Shown: positions 1 through 7,189, numbered from the stretch's first letter. The stretch is 64,000 nucleotides of DNA from an uncultured Lactobacillus sp. (GCA_948500755.1 CAOOYH010000007.1:1-64000); one strand, 5' to 3'. Notes: generated by a model not told the origin, from the letters alone. Made by a program: numbers and translations.

Positions 1-1
1 A

Positions 2-46
2 AACACTACTTAGTGTTCCCAGAAACCCGGTACTTTAGTGCCGGTG
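2..46 (-). terminator. paired hairpins downstream of the response regulator gene
   Basis: Two inverted repeats lie just after the response-regulator stop codon. The first is CCGGCAC/GTACCGG with a four-base loop and one wobble pair (about 28-46). The second is AACACTA/TAGTGTT with a two-base loop (2-17). Neither is followed by a long U run inside the window, so a terminator role is likely but not certain. Confidence 0.4.
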
Positions 47-50
47 TAGT

Positions 51-854
51 TCATCTACTAACTTTAATATTTTTAAATTTAGCTACAAGCGTTTTAACTA
101 CAGCTTTATACGCTCTAGAATAGCTTACTATCTGATCATCATTAAATATAATAGTGCGTTCCTTCGTATCAATTGCACCAATATTCTTGGGGTTCACCAA
201 GGCAGATTGAGAAACTTTTACTAAGAATGGGTTTTCTTGATCAATTTGACTAATATTTCCCTTGTATTCTACCTCTCCATGTTCAGTAACCAGATGTACT
301 TTATGTTGGGCGGTACTGTGTTCAATGAAAAGAACATTATCTTCAGCCACTTTACATATACGGCGCCCAATTTTATAAGTGAAATCACGTTGACCAAACT
401 TGATTCTATTAGATAGATTATCAATGGCATTACGCAATGTTTCCTCAATACGCTGAATAATCTTATCAGATGACATAGCTTTACTAATATAGTCAATTGC
501 ACCGATACGACGGCGATATGTTAATGGGGCGTATTTATCGTAGGCTGTTACGAAGATGATTTGAGCATTTTCATCATTCTTCTTGATGAATTCAGCTAAA
601 TCCACCCCATTCTTAGCTTCAGACTCACGACTTAATTCAATATCTAAGAAGTAAATACCATTCTTAATATCATTTGCAACAACATATCCTACTGCTTGAG
701 CAAAATTATTAGCAACGAATGTAACACATTCATCCAATTTGGTATAACTTTCATTGTCATCTGTTAAATTTTGAATAGATGCATTAATATTCTTAGCCAA
801 CTGATTAGCCAAATCTTCATCATCATCACATACAATAATTGGGAACTTACTCAT
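51..854 (-). CDS. LytTR-family response regulator (AgrA/PlnC type) of the bacteriocin locus
   Basis: This is a two-component response regulator that should activate bacteriocin promoters once phosphorylated by the neighbouring kinase. The N-terminal receiver domain has the acidic pocket (IIVCDDDEDL) and the phospho-acceptor aspartate in YFLDIELS. The C-terminal third is a LytTR DNA-binding domain (VLFIEHSTAQHKVHL through NPKNIGAID). The start was set at MSKFPIIV, eight codons inside the longest frame, because that ATG overlaps the kinase stop by 8 bases, a normal coupled arrangement. LytTR regulators bind paired direct repeats about 21 bp apart, and three such sites lie upstream in this locus (2375-2409, 2911-2945, 3390-3424). 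Regulation of those sites by this protein is inferred. Confidence 0.92.
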   Translation of the reverse strand: MSKFPIIVCDDDEDLANQLAKNINASIQNLTDDNESYTKLDECVTFVANNFAQAVGYVVANDIKNGIYFLDIELSRESEAKNGVDLAEFIKKNDENAQIIFVTAYDKYAPLTYRRRIGAIDYISKAMSSDKIIQRIEETLRNAIDNLSNRIKFGQRDFTYKIGRRICKVAEDNVLFIEHSTAQHKVHLVTEHGEVEYKGNISQIDQENPFLVKVSQSALVNPKNIGAIDTKERTIIFNDDQIVSYSRAYKAVVKTLVAKFKNIKVSR

Positions 855-2174
855 TTTCTTCACCATCTTCCGTATCAATTGTCATGTAAAAGTCAAACCA
901 GCCATCTTGGATGGTATAAGAAATTGACATATCAGGATATTTATTTTCTATTTCTTTAATATTAGCTAATCCGAGCCCTTTATGGTTCTTCTTTGTAGTA
1001 AAACCACGTTGTTGAATTTGACTAGTTGAGATCTTTTTATTTTGGATTCTGTTTCTGATTTCATATTCAAATTCACCAGGACCATCAGAATATACCATTA
1101 TTTGGACTTCAGCACTTCGAATGTTATGCTTTTCGCCAATCAATGCTTTACTTTCCTCGATTGCATTATCGAAAGTGATGCCAATAATCCGTACCAGATC
1201 CAGTTCATCTATATGGTCTGGCAAATTATGGATATTATTCCGACATTCAAAATTATATTGTATATCCAAATTATACAATTCTGTTAGCTTGGAAATAATA
1301 ATGCTCTTAATTGACTTAATGTGAATATGATTTACGTCTTTATATTTAAGTAAGGCCGCAGAATTCAAAGTAGTTTCAGTATACTTGTCTAATTTTTGAA
1401 CGACTTCTTGAACATTTCCTTCTTGAGCACTTACCTTTAAAGAATTAAGAATATTCTTGTAATCATGCCTAAAAGCACGAAGATCATCTTGGCTTTTTTC
1501 AAGATAAGAAGTATATTCTTCAAGTTGGTGTTGTTCTTGTTCTAATTTTTCTTGATCCTTTTTATTTAAAAGTTTTTTTGAATCAACGTCATTTCGCGAT
1601 ATATAAATATAGCGAAGATAGTTTGGAGAAGAATATATAATGAAAAAAACAAAGTTAATGGTGTAAAAGACCTGCTTTGAATATATATAATAGAGATGCT
1701 CAACGTAGAAATATAAGTGTAAACTAATATGCCTACGAAAATTTTGTTATTTTGGTTTGCTAGATAATTATATATTTTTCCGTTACCTAGTTTTATTGCA
1801 ACTATCATCATTAGCATTAGTAAGAAACGTAGTGATAGTTGTCCTACCAAAGTAAATGACATAATCTGAGTGATCATATCAGACACAATATCAACTAATA
1901 AATCCAATGTGCATACTAATATTATTGAACCAAATAGCATTTCTAATGTATTATTTTTTCTCAAATATAATACAAAAAGCAAGATTTCGAGTATGTTTGT
2001 GAAGATTACCCCAATATTGCCTATAAACAATAACAACCCTAAAAAAATATTAGCAATACACAAAAATAGAATCTGTCTCTTTTTAGATTCTATTTTTGAT
2101 ATTTCAAAAAAGCACCATACATCTGCCAAACCAGAAAAAATATTAAGGAAAACGACTAAGACTACCTCTTCCAT
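847..2174 (-). pseudogene. AgrC/ComD-type sensor histidine kinase, split by a one-base shift at an A AAA AAC heptamer
   Basis: The 202-codon upstream part (1566-2174) is a polytopic membrane sensor with about six hydrophobic segments. The downstream part, open from about 1620 to 847 in the -1 frame, carries the linker helix, the H-box FRHDYKN and an HATPase domain with the N-box IIGITFDNAIEES and the GLGLANIKE glycine box. In the first frame the coding strand reads ATT CAA AAA AAC TTT TAA (about 1566-1583). One extra A, or a -1 slip on A AAA AAC, joins it exactly to CTT TTA AAT AAA and restores a kinase of about 440 residues. The first frame stops at once, so without slippage the protein is only the membrane half. 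Possible explanations are a true mutation, phase variation, recoding or a homopolymer sequencing error. The gene overlaps the pheromone gene by 13 bases and the regulator gene by 8. Confidence 0.85.
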
Positions 2175-2293
2175 ATATTATTCCAAAGCTTTTTATTCAA
2201 AAAATTAAAACCCACCCGTGCGGTACTTCCACCGACAATCTTTGTTAACTCTTCTTCCTTCAAAACAGTCTTCTTAACAACCTTTTTCTTCAT
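2162..2293 (-). CDS. double-glycine-leader pheromone (inducing peptide) precursor, 43 residues
   Basis: This is a short gene read directly from the sequence. It starts with ATG at 2293, preceded by an AAAGGA ribosome binding site nine bases upstream, and ends with TAG at 2162. The leader is lysine-rich with alternating hydrophobic residues and ends in KEEELTKIVGG, the standard processing site for C39-peptidase ABC exporters. The predicted mature peptide is 21 residues, begins STARVGFNF and ends NNIWKR, and is cationic and amphipathic. Its end overlaps the kinase start by 13 bases, giving the pheromone-kinase-regulator order typical of class II bacteriocin induction systems. Operator 2375-2409 and a TATAGT -10 box lie upstream. 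The processing transporter is not in this window. Pheromone rather than bacteriocin is inferred from size and position. Confidence 0.85.
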   Translation of the reverse strand: MKKKVVKKTVLKEEELTKIVGGSTARVGFNFLNKKLWNNIWKR

Positions 2294-2339
2294 AATATTT
2301 TATCCTTTCACGATTTTCCCTAACTTATTTATACCCATA

Positions 2340-2409
2340 ACTATATCATGTTCTTTCAAAAGAAATATAAAAAATACCAATTCAGTCCATTACATGACTA
2401 ATTTGGTAT
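2340..2409 (-). promoter_or_regulatory. quorum-sensing-type promoter A (upstream of the pheromone operon)
   Basis: Two repeats, AATTAGT and AATTGGT, have starts exactly 21 bp apart (2375-2409, read on the minus strand). They are followed after 30 bases by a -10 box TATAGT (2340-2345), with no recognisable -35 box. The same geometry recurs at two other sites in this locus, as expected for activator-dependent LytTR promoters. The outer bases also form an AATACCAA/TTGGTATT inverted repeat followed by T6, so the element may double as a terminator for the gene at 2431-2697. Confidence 0.7.
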
Positions 2410-2430
2410 TATTTAGAATTTATCTAGGTA

Positions 2431-2697
2431 TTATAGGACTATAACGATTAATCCGTAAAACATACTAATAAGCCTTATAATACTATCATGTTTAATAACT
2501 AAGTATCTTAATTTGGAACTAAAAACTAACGCAGTTGTAAAAATGCATGCACCTAATACTAAGCAAACTAAAATTATATTCTTAACAGAAAGTAAATCTG
2601 CAAAATTATTATTTGACAGCTTAATACAAAGATAGGTCATCAATAATATGGCAATTACTCCAAACCTAATGATGAGACTATTTTCTTCATTTGTCAT
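2431..2697 (-). CDS. small membrane protein, putative bacteriocin immunity protein
   Basis: This protein of 88 residues has three hydrophobic segments (about residues 7-24, 39-57 and 72-88). The start was set at MTNEENS rather than four codons upstream, because GGAG lies six bases before this ATG. It begins 24 bases after the broken bacteriocin-like gene (2722-2859), the classical bacteriocin-immunity order. It is a paralogue of 3058-3294: both share a core of LSN-x-x-F, a second membrane segment and a FSSKLRY / ISSSLRY motif followed by a histidine-aspartate pair. I do not recognise a named family. The immunity role is inferred from context. Confidence 0.6.
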   Translation of the reverse strand: MTNEENSLIIRFGVIAILLMTYLCIKLSNNNFADLLSVKNIILVCLVLGACIFTTALVFSSKLRYLVIKHDSIIRLISMFYGLIVIVL

Positions 2698-2721
2698 TTT
2701 TAACTCCATCTTTTTTAGCTA

Positions 2722-2859
2722 TTAACCTTTACAATTATTCCAAGCACCTAAGCCTCCAGCAACTCCACTTTGAACTTGTTGCTGATACAATTATGCTACA
2801 TCCATAGTACTTCCTAGTTTTAACTTTCTTCATTTCAAAATCTCTAAGTGAGAATTCAT
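2722..2859 (-). pseudogene. bacteriocin-like peptide gene interrupted by two in-frame stop codons
   Basis: One reading frame from ATG 2859 gives a leader-like start (MNSHLEILK), then TGA, then RKLKLGSTMDVA, then TAA, then LYQQQVQSGVAGGLGAW and NNCKG before the final TAA at 2722. The pattern resembles the pheromone precursor (LK-x-x-x-L-x-K-x-x-GG-ST). The tail is glycine-rich, as in class II bacteriocins (GVAGGLGAW). Promoter B sits directly upstream, and an immunity-like gene follows. The two stops mean no full product is made unless they are sequence errors. The assignment rests on context and composition, not on a recognised family. Confidence 0.5.
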
Positions 2860-2875
2860 CTCAACTTGTATTTTC

Positions 2876-2945
2876 ATGATACAGACTTTTCCACTTCAAA
2901 ATTCAAAATTTACCAATTTTACAGGTTATTAAACCTATTAGGTAT
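2876..2945 (-). promoter_or_regulatory. quorum-sensing-type promoter B (upstream of the broken bacteriocin unit)
   Basis: Repeats AATAGGT and AATTGGT have starts 21 bp apart (2911-2945 on the minus strand). Thirty bases later comes the -10 box TATCAT (2876-2881), preceded by TCTG. Geometry and flanking bases (ATACC at the left edge, AATTGGTA at the right) match promoters A and C without gaps. There is no consensus -35 hexamer. The match is seen in the sequence; binding by the LytTR regulator is inferred. Confidence 0.7.
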
Positions 2946-2989
2946 TTTTTACTGATTCTTGATACCAATTTTGACAGCCCATAATAAAA

Positions 2990-3026
2990 ACCTCGAAATT
3001 CTTATTAGAAATTCGGGGTTCATTTT
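2990..3026 (-). terminator. terminator of the second immunity-like gene
   Basis: On the minus strand an imperfect 13-bp stem (AACCCCGAATTTC paired with GAATTTCGAGGTT, two imperfect pairs) is followed by TTTTTAT. It lies about 30 bases after the stop of the gene at 3058-3294. Confidence 0.7.
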
Positions 3027-3057
3027 CATTAAGTTAAGTTAATCAGTACAGTATATA

Positions 3058-3294
3058 TTAGCCAAACAAGCGCATAATGTAATCGTGGTTATCCACTTTA
3101 TATCGCAAGCTAGAACTAATCATTAATCCAAACGTAAAAATCCACGAAAGACTTATCAAAATCATTATGTAAATCCCATGAATAGAAAAAATATTCTCAA
3201 ACCCATGATTAGAGAGATTTATACACCCTAATAACGAAGATGCTAGGGCAATTACAAAATAATTACTTACAAGTTTTCTTTCACCTTTTACCAT
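3058..3294 (-). CDS. small membrane protein, second putative immunity protein (C-terminally shorter paralogue)
   Basis: This 78-residue protein begins at the ATG of MVKGERKLVSN, chosen because GGTG lies six bases upstream; a start four codons earlier has a poorer site. It has two hydrophobic segments (NYFVIALASSLLG and YIMILISLSWIFTFGLMIS) and ends at IMRLFG. Its paralogue at 2431-2697 continues into a third segment, so this copy looks truncated. Promoter C lies directly upstream with no intact bacteriocin gene between. Only a 16-codon frame beginning with TTG after CGGAG precedes it, which may be a remnant. The immunity role is inferred. Confidence 0.55.
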   Translation of the reverse strand: MVKGERKLVSNYFVIALASSLLGCINLSNHGFENIFSIHGIYIMILISLSWIFTFGLMISSSLRYKVDNHDYIMRLFG

Positions 3295-3354
3295 TTTCAA
3301 CACCATATTTCTTTGTAATTTTGCACTGTAGCAATGTTTTTTCTCCGTAAAACT

Positions 3355-3424
3355 ATCTTACAGATAATTCCATCTTAAAAGCTAAAAACTACCAATTATG
3401 TAAATTACAGGACCGATTTGGTGC
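3355..3424 (-). promoter_or_regulatory. quorum-sensing-type promoter C (upstream of the second immunity-like gene)
   Basis: Repeats AATCGGT and AATTGGT have starts 21 bp apart (3390-3424 on the minus strand), followed after 30 bases by the -10 box TAAGAT (3355-3360), preceded by TCTG as in promoter B. Eight of eleven positions agree between the two half-sites (ACCAAATCGGT and ACATAATTGGT). This is the third copy of the architecture seen at 2340-2409 and 2876-2945. Confidence 0.7.
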
Positions 3425-3436
3425 ATTTTCATAAAA

Positions 3437-3471
3437 AATCAGAGTATTTCTTCAACACGAAATACTCTGAT
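3437..3471 (-). terminator. strong intrinsic terminator
   Basis: A perfect 13-bp stem (ATCAGAGTATTTC/GAAATACTCTGAT) with a nine-base loop is followed on the minus strand by TTTTTT. It ends the transcript of the P-loop kinase gene at 3547-4482 and insulates the bacteriocin locus. Confidence 0.9.
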
Positions 3472-3546
3472 TAGCTCTATCCATCCCCGCATTAAAATAC
3501 GAAGATTTCCGGACAGTTTTCATTAAAATTTATTTTCCAAGCATTT

Positions 3547-4482
3547 TTACCAAATATGAAGCAAACGTGTTGGATCAAGTTTGCTCAAATTGAATTGATG
3601 AACATGCTGGTTCTTATTCTCAGGAAATTCCTTTAAAAAGTCGGCCACATTGTACAAACCTGTACTATATGTCCAAACACCCTTGCTCTTTCTAATTGGA
3701 TCAAGCATTTCATTTCTAATTGGATATGCAGAAATAAGGAAATGCTTGTGGTGAAATTTAAATACAAAATAAGGTAATTTAAATTCTTCAATTGCTTCTT
3801 CACGAGTCTTAGCAATTGTCACCACATTACGATAAGTTCCATATTTCTCCGTAAATTTATTGTTGAATGAAAAGTAAAAATTAGAAATGTGCACATGAGG
3901 AAAGTCTTCTTCCTTAACTCCATCCGGAACGGCAATCACATGTGAATAATGATCCAAGTTACTTTCTCTTTGAGAAAGTGCTTTATCCATTTGAGTTGGT
4001 ACAATTCCATGAGCCCAATCAGGTACTTCGGGATGAGCTTCATATGAACGATACATCTGCTTAACAACTTCGGGTTTTACCCAATCATAATGCATCCTAA
4101 CTTCGTTACGCTTAAGCAAACTCTCCAGAGTATTATGTTGCATTAAGTCAACAACAAACAACTCATAATGATATTTATCAACTAGTGGCTTAAAATGTTC
4201 AATCGTACTTGGGACAATATGAGTCCCATCAACGATAACAGTTTCTCCATATGACATTTTATGTTCCACGAGATTATCTACCATTTGCTCAGTACGCACA
4301 GTAACATGGCGTGGGATTACCTGATGTAAGTAATCCTCATTTTCTTCATAATATACAGTTAAATCCGCTAATAGTAATCGAATTTGATCCCGACTAATTG
4401 CATATGGTTGTAAATGATGTCGGGCAATAAAAGAAGATTTGCCTGAGCCTGGTGCACCTCGCAGTAAAAATATTTTACGCAT
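3547..4482 (-). CDS. P-loop kinase, polynucleotide-kinase-like, with a unique C-terminal domain
   Basis: The N-terminal half is a P-loop kinase of the T4 polynucleotide kinase/AAA type: a Walker A motif LLRGAPGSGKSSF lies near residue 5, followed by AISRDQIR, VIVDGTHIVPS (a DGT motif near the end of a strand) and a lid with LLKRNEVR. The C-terminal half (about residues 190-311) is not recognised. The start is the ATG of MRKIFLL, with GGGG nine bases upstream; a TTG five codons earlier lacks a better site. The likely activity is ATP-dependent phosphorylation, but the substrate is unknown. It is monocistronic, with terminators on both sides. Confidence 0.75.
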   Translation of the reverse strand: MRKIFLLRGAPGSGKSSFIARHHLQPYAISRDQIRLLLADLTVYYEENEDYLHQVIPRHVTVRTEQMVDNLVEHKMSYGETVIVDGTHIVPSTIEHFKPLVDKYHYELFVVDLMQHNTLESLLKRNEVRMHYDWVKPEVVKQMYRSYEAHPEVPDWAHGIVPTQMDKALSQRESNLDHYSHVIAVPDGVKEEDFPHVHISNFYFSFNNKFTEKYGTYRNVVTIAKTREEAIEEFKLPYFVFKFHHKHFLISAYPIRNEMLDPIRKSKGVWTYSTGLYNVADFLKEFPENKNQHVHQFNLSKLDPTRLLHIW

Positions 4483-4538
4483 GCTAAAATACCCCAAACT
4501 AAATCTTAAAAATACTTAATATATCGTAGTAATTTTAA

Positions 4539-4580
4539 CATGAAGTGCACTATGATTAAAATCCCAAGTTTTCATGTTAC
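4539..4580. repeat. inverted repeat in the promoter region of the P-loop kinase gene
   Basis: AACATGAA (4539-4546) and TTCATGTT (4573-4580) form perfect eight-base arms separated by 26 bases. They lie upstream of the start at 4482 and after the gpmA terminator. The repeat could be an operator; no regulator can be named. Confidence 0.3.
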
Positions 4581-4596
4581 AAATGAGAAAAGAAAA

Positions 4597-4617
4597 AAGT
4601 ACGGAAAAACCGTACTT
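4597..4617 (-). terminator. terminator of the phosphoglycerate mutase gene
   Basis: On the minus strand the hairpin AGTACGG-loop-CCGTACT is followed by TTTTTT. The upstream arm begins within the stop codon region of the gene at 4616. Confidence 0.85.
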
Positions 4618-5293
4618 ATCTAAGAATTTTTTTATCAATAATGTTCAATTGCGTATCCATTGTATATACGATTGGCTCCGCATTAGGAACTTCTAAATTA
4701 ACAATATCATGATCATTGATATTTTCAATCTTTTTAATTAAAGCTCTCAAGCTAGATCCATGAGCGACAATTATTTGATCTTCTCCTCGAAGCATTCGAC
4801 TAGCAATCTTATCATAATAATAAGGCATCAACCGCAGTTGAGTTTGATATAAACTTTCTGCACGTGGCATCAAATGTTGATCACACAGTTTATATCGTCG
4901 ATCAATCATTGATGAACCTTGTTTTGGCGGAATAGAATAAAAACCACGTCGCCACTCTAATACTTGATCTTTACCAAACACCTTGCGTGAAACATCCTTA
5001 TTAAGGCCTCTTAACGCCCCATAATGACGTTCATTCAAGCGCCAAGTCTTAGTAATAGGCAAATATAAAAAATCGCACACATCACTTACAATATTAGCTG
5101 TAACAATTGCTCGAGATAAGACTGAGGTATGAATATGGGTAGGGTAAAAGTCTGCTAATTGTCGAATTCTTTCTCCCGCCATTTTGGCTTGTTCGCGCCC
5201 TTTTTCAGTTAAAGGAACATCATTCCATCCTGTATATACATTAGCTGCATTTGCAACACTTTCACCATGTCTTACTAAAACTAACTTTACCAT
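4616..5293 (-). CDS. gpmA: 2,3-bisphosphoglycerate-dependent phosphoglycerate mutase-type protein
   Basis: It interconverts 3- and 2-phosphoglycerate in glycolysis through a phosphohistidine. The N-terminal catalytic motif is VLVRHGESVAN, followed by FTGW-like YTGWNDVPLTEKG. The substrate-binding segment NERHYGALRGLNK and the second histidine in IVAHGSSLRAL are all present. Its 225 residues match the family, though parts of the middle (RRGFYSIPPKQGSS) diverge from the typical enzyme, so it may be a paralogue rather than the main glycolytic mutase. The next gene upstream ends two bases before its start, suggesting co-transcription with 5295-5480 and the CDF gene. Confidence 0.85.
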   Translation of the reverse strand: MVKLVLVRHGESVANAANVYTGWNDVPLTEKGREQAKMAGERIRQLADFYPTHIHTSVLSRAIVTANIVSDVCDFLYLPITKTWRLNERHYGALRGLNKDVSRKVFGKDQVLEWRRGFYSIPPKQGSSMIDRRYKLCDQHLMPRAESLYQTQLRLMPYYYDKIASRMLRGEDQIIVAHGSSLRALIKKIENINDHDIVNLEVPNAEPIVYTMDTQLNIIDKKILR

Positions 5294-5294
5294 T

Positions 5295-5480
5295 TTAGCC
5301 TCTTAAACAACTTATTAGCAATATAATTCCTGCAATTGTAAAAATCGTTCCTAAAACCGCATAGGCTTTGACACCCTTTTTGTTATTCGGCTGTCTTCTT
5401 CGATTCCAAGCACATGCCAAATCATATAAACCAACAATTAAAACAATAATTGACGTAAATATATTTACTTCAAAAGTCAT
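5295..5480 (-). CDS. small two-helix membrane protein of unknown function
   Basis: This 61-residue protein has two hydrophobic segments (about residues 5-23 and 41-58) separated by a basic stretch (NRRRQPNNKKG). The start at MTFEVN was chosen over a GTG three codons upstream, because AGGTGA is correctly spaced for it. It lies between the CDF exporter and the phosphoglycerate mutase, nearly touching both, so it is probably part of that transcript. No family is recognised. Confidence 0.7.
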   Translation of the reverse strand: MTFEVNIFTSIIVLIVGLYDLACAWNRRRQPNNKKGVKAYAVLGTIFTIAGIILLISCLRG

Positions 5481-5489
5481 TCTTATCAC

Positions 5490-6386
5490 CTAATTTTCAT
5501 GCTTTGAATCGGAAACAATCATATCATCATTTTTTCCACGTTCACATTCCGCCTGCAAATTAATATGATTCACACCGAGTTCTTTTCTCAATTTCTTTCC
5601 TATTTCCTGGGTAATTTTTTCAAATTGACCCGCAGTAAGATTCTTTGAGACATTTACATGGGCATCTAACATAATGTAATCATCACTGTAGCGCCAAACA
5701 TGGACATGATGAATATTTTTTATTTCAGGAAATGATAATACAATCTTATTAACCTTATCTAAATCAATATCTGGATTGGATTCCATTAACACATTTGCAG
5801 CTTTCATTGTAATTTCATAAGCTTCATGCAAAACAAAAACAGAAACTAACATTGTTAAAAGCGGGTCTAGCCACGTTACATTCCAAAAATAAATAAAGAT
5901 AGCGCCAATTACGACTGCAATACTTGATAAAGCATCACTCATCATATGAACAAAAGTTGAACGCACATTTAAATTCTTTTTAGCATCTTTATGCATTGCC
6001 CACATAGAAATAAAATTAGCTGCTAACCCGATCAAAGCTACCACCAGCATAATGCCACCCTTAATGGGTTCTGGTTTCCAAAAACGTTGAATAGCTTCTA
6101 CAAATAACACTACACTGATGACAATTAAGATAACTCCATTAGTAAAAGCCGCTAAAGTTTCAGCTCTTTGATAGCCAAAGGTCTTATTTTTATTACGACT
6201 TTTTCTACTAATTAAATGGGCAACAAAAGATAGAATAATCGCCCCCACATCACTCAAATTATGGACAGCATCAGATAACAATGCAAGTGATCCAGAAATT
6301 ATTCCTCCAAAAAATTCCGTAATTGTAATAATTACATTTAGTAACGTAACAAAAATATAGCGCTTAGTTGTATGATCTTTATTCAT
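5490..6386 (-). CDS. czcD: cation diffusion facilitator (CzcD-like divalent metal exporter)
   Basis: A CDF-family proton/metal antiporter exports Zn(II), Co(II), Cd(II) or similar ions. Six membrane segments occupy residues 10-200. The metal-site residues lie in DAVHNLSDVGA (helix 2) and HMMSDALSS (helix 5), matching the HxxxD pairs of the family. The cytoplasmic C-terminal domain (about 205-290) has the HHVHVW segment of the dimerising metal-sensing domain. The start is ATG at 6386, just after a GTG, with AAAGGAAAA upstream. No metal-responsive regulator is adjacent, so specificity cannot be refined. Confidence 0.92.
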   Translation of the reverse strand: MNKDHTTKRYIFVTLLNVIITITEFFGGIISGSLALLSDAVHNLSDVGAIILSFVAHLISRKSRNKNKTFGYQRAETLAAFTNGVILIVISVVLFVEAIQRFWKPEPIKGGIMLVVALIGLAANFISMWAMHKDAKKNLNVRSTFVHMMSDALSSIAVVIGAIFIYFWNVTWLDPLLTMLVSVFVLHEAYEITMKAANVLMESNPDIDLDKVNKIVLSFPEIKNIHHVHVWRYSDDYIMLDAHVNVSKNLTAGQFEKITQEIGKKLRKELGVNHINLQAECERGKNDDMIVSDSKHEN

Positions 6387-6421
6387 CACAAATTTTCCTT
6401 TCGCTTCTTAGTGTACCAAAA

Positions 6422-6450
6422 AAAGTCCTGCTTCTGCAGTAGGACTTTTT
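6422..6450 (-). terminator. terminator of the histidine-phosphatase gene
   Basis: AGTCCTGC and GCAGTAGGACT form a stem around a TTCT loop, followed by a T run on the minus strand. The hairpin lies immediately after the stop at 6449. Confidence 0.85.
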
Positions 6451-7129
6451 AGAGATTTTCTGCGTTTACATTGTAATCAACAATTTCAAATTTACCATCA
6501 TCATGAAGTATTCCACGAGTAACACTTCCATTATCAGGAAAAGGAACATCATGTAAGCCATCGCTTTTTTCCCAATATTTGATAGCAAGAGTCTTTATGA
6601 AATCCCCATGTGATACTAAAAGAACTCTTTTTTCATTTTTGGTAAGATCATTCAAGACATCAATTGCGCGAACCATTCTTTCATCAAGTTCTTGCTTATT
6701 TTCTGCTAAGTGACGAGGATCTGCTTTTTTAGTAGCTTCTCTAAATTTATAAATCCCTATCTGATTAATGATTTTCTGCACATCATCTACAGGACCAATT
6801 CCTGCAGCCAGTGCTACTTGTTTCCAAGTTTCATTGATATCATCACCTTCGAAACTGCCAAAGAATACTTCTCTGAATTCGGGTAACTTTTTAATCTTAC
6901 CAATTTTAGAAACAATATTAGCATTCTTCATCAAATGAACTGTATCAATTGCTCTTTTTAAATCTGAAGAATACATATTATCAAAGTGAACTTGCGCTAA
7001 CGCATCAGCAGTTCTCTTTAAATCATCAATTCCCTTTACTGTTAAAGGTGAATCACACCATCCTTGAACTTTGTTCAATTGATTAAACATTGTTTCTCCA
7101 TGACGTACTAAATAAACCTCTGTTGCCAA
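6449..7129 (-). CDS. histidine phosphatase superfamily protein (phosphoglycerate mutase-like)
   Basis: This is a branch-1 histidine phosphatase. The catalytic RHGET lies in VYLVRHGETMFN near the N-terminus, the conserved GSFEGD segment lies near residue 90, and the second catalytic histidine is in LLVSHGDFIKTL. It has about 226 residues. The substrate is unknown; such proteins dephosphorylate sugar phosphates, nucleotides or cofactors. The start is probably the TTG of the third codon of the longest frame, since AAGGGA lies eight bases upstream, but a TTG two codons earlier is possible. It is a separate gene from the mutase at 4616-5293 and only distantly similar. Confidence 0.85.
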   Translation of the reverse strand: MATEVYLVRHGETMFNQLNKVQGWCDSPLTVKGIDDLKRTADALAQVHFDNMYSSDLKRAIDTVHLMKNANIVSKIGKIKKLPEFREVFFGSFEGDDINETWKQVALAAGIGPVDDVQKIINQIGIYKFREATKKADPRHLAENKQELDERMVRAIDVLNDLTKNEKRVLLVSHGDFIKTLAIKYWEKSDGLHDVPFPDNGSVTRGILHDDGKFEIVDYNVNAENL

Positions 7130-7189
7130 GTACAAATCCCTTCTTCCTTACTTAATTATTCTCAAACAACTACTTTTATTTTACCAAAT

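Noticed and set aside
1870..2208. 112-codon rightward frame opposite the kinase membrane domain
   Set aside because: It is a mirror of the AT-rich hydrophobic coding strand, without start-site signals, and conflicts with the pheromone gene.
2372..2410. AATACCAA/TTGGTATT hairpin read purely as a terminator
   Set aside because: The same positions match the direct-repeat operators at 2911-2945 and 3390-3424, which are not terminators, and the 21-bp repeat spacing is kept; it was therefore recorded mainly as a promoter element, though it may also terminate.
3307..3357. 16-codon frame (TTG start, ending KKYGVENGKR) before the second immunity-like gene, considered as a pediocin-like remnant
   Set aside because: The resemblance to the YGNGV motif is too weak and the leader is missing; it is mentioned only as a possible remnant.
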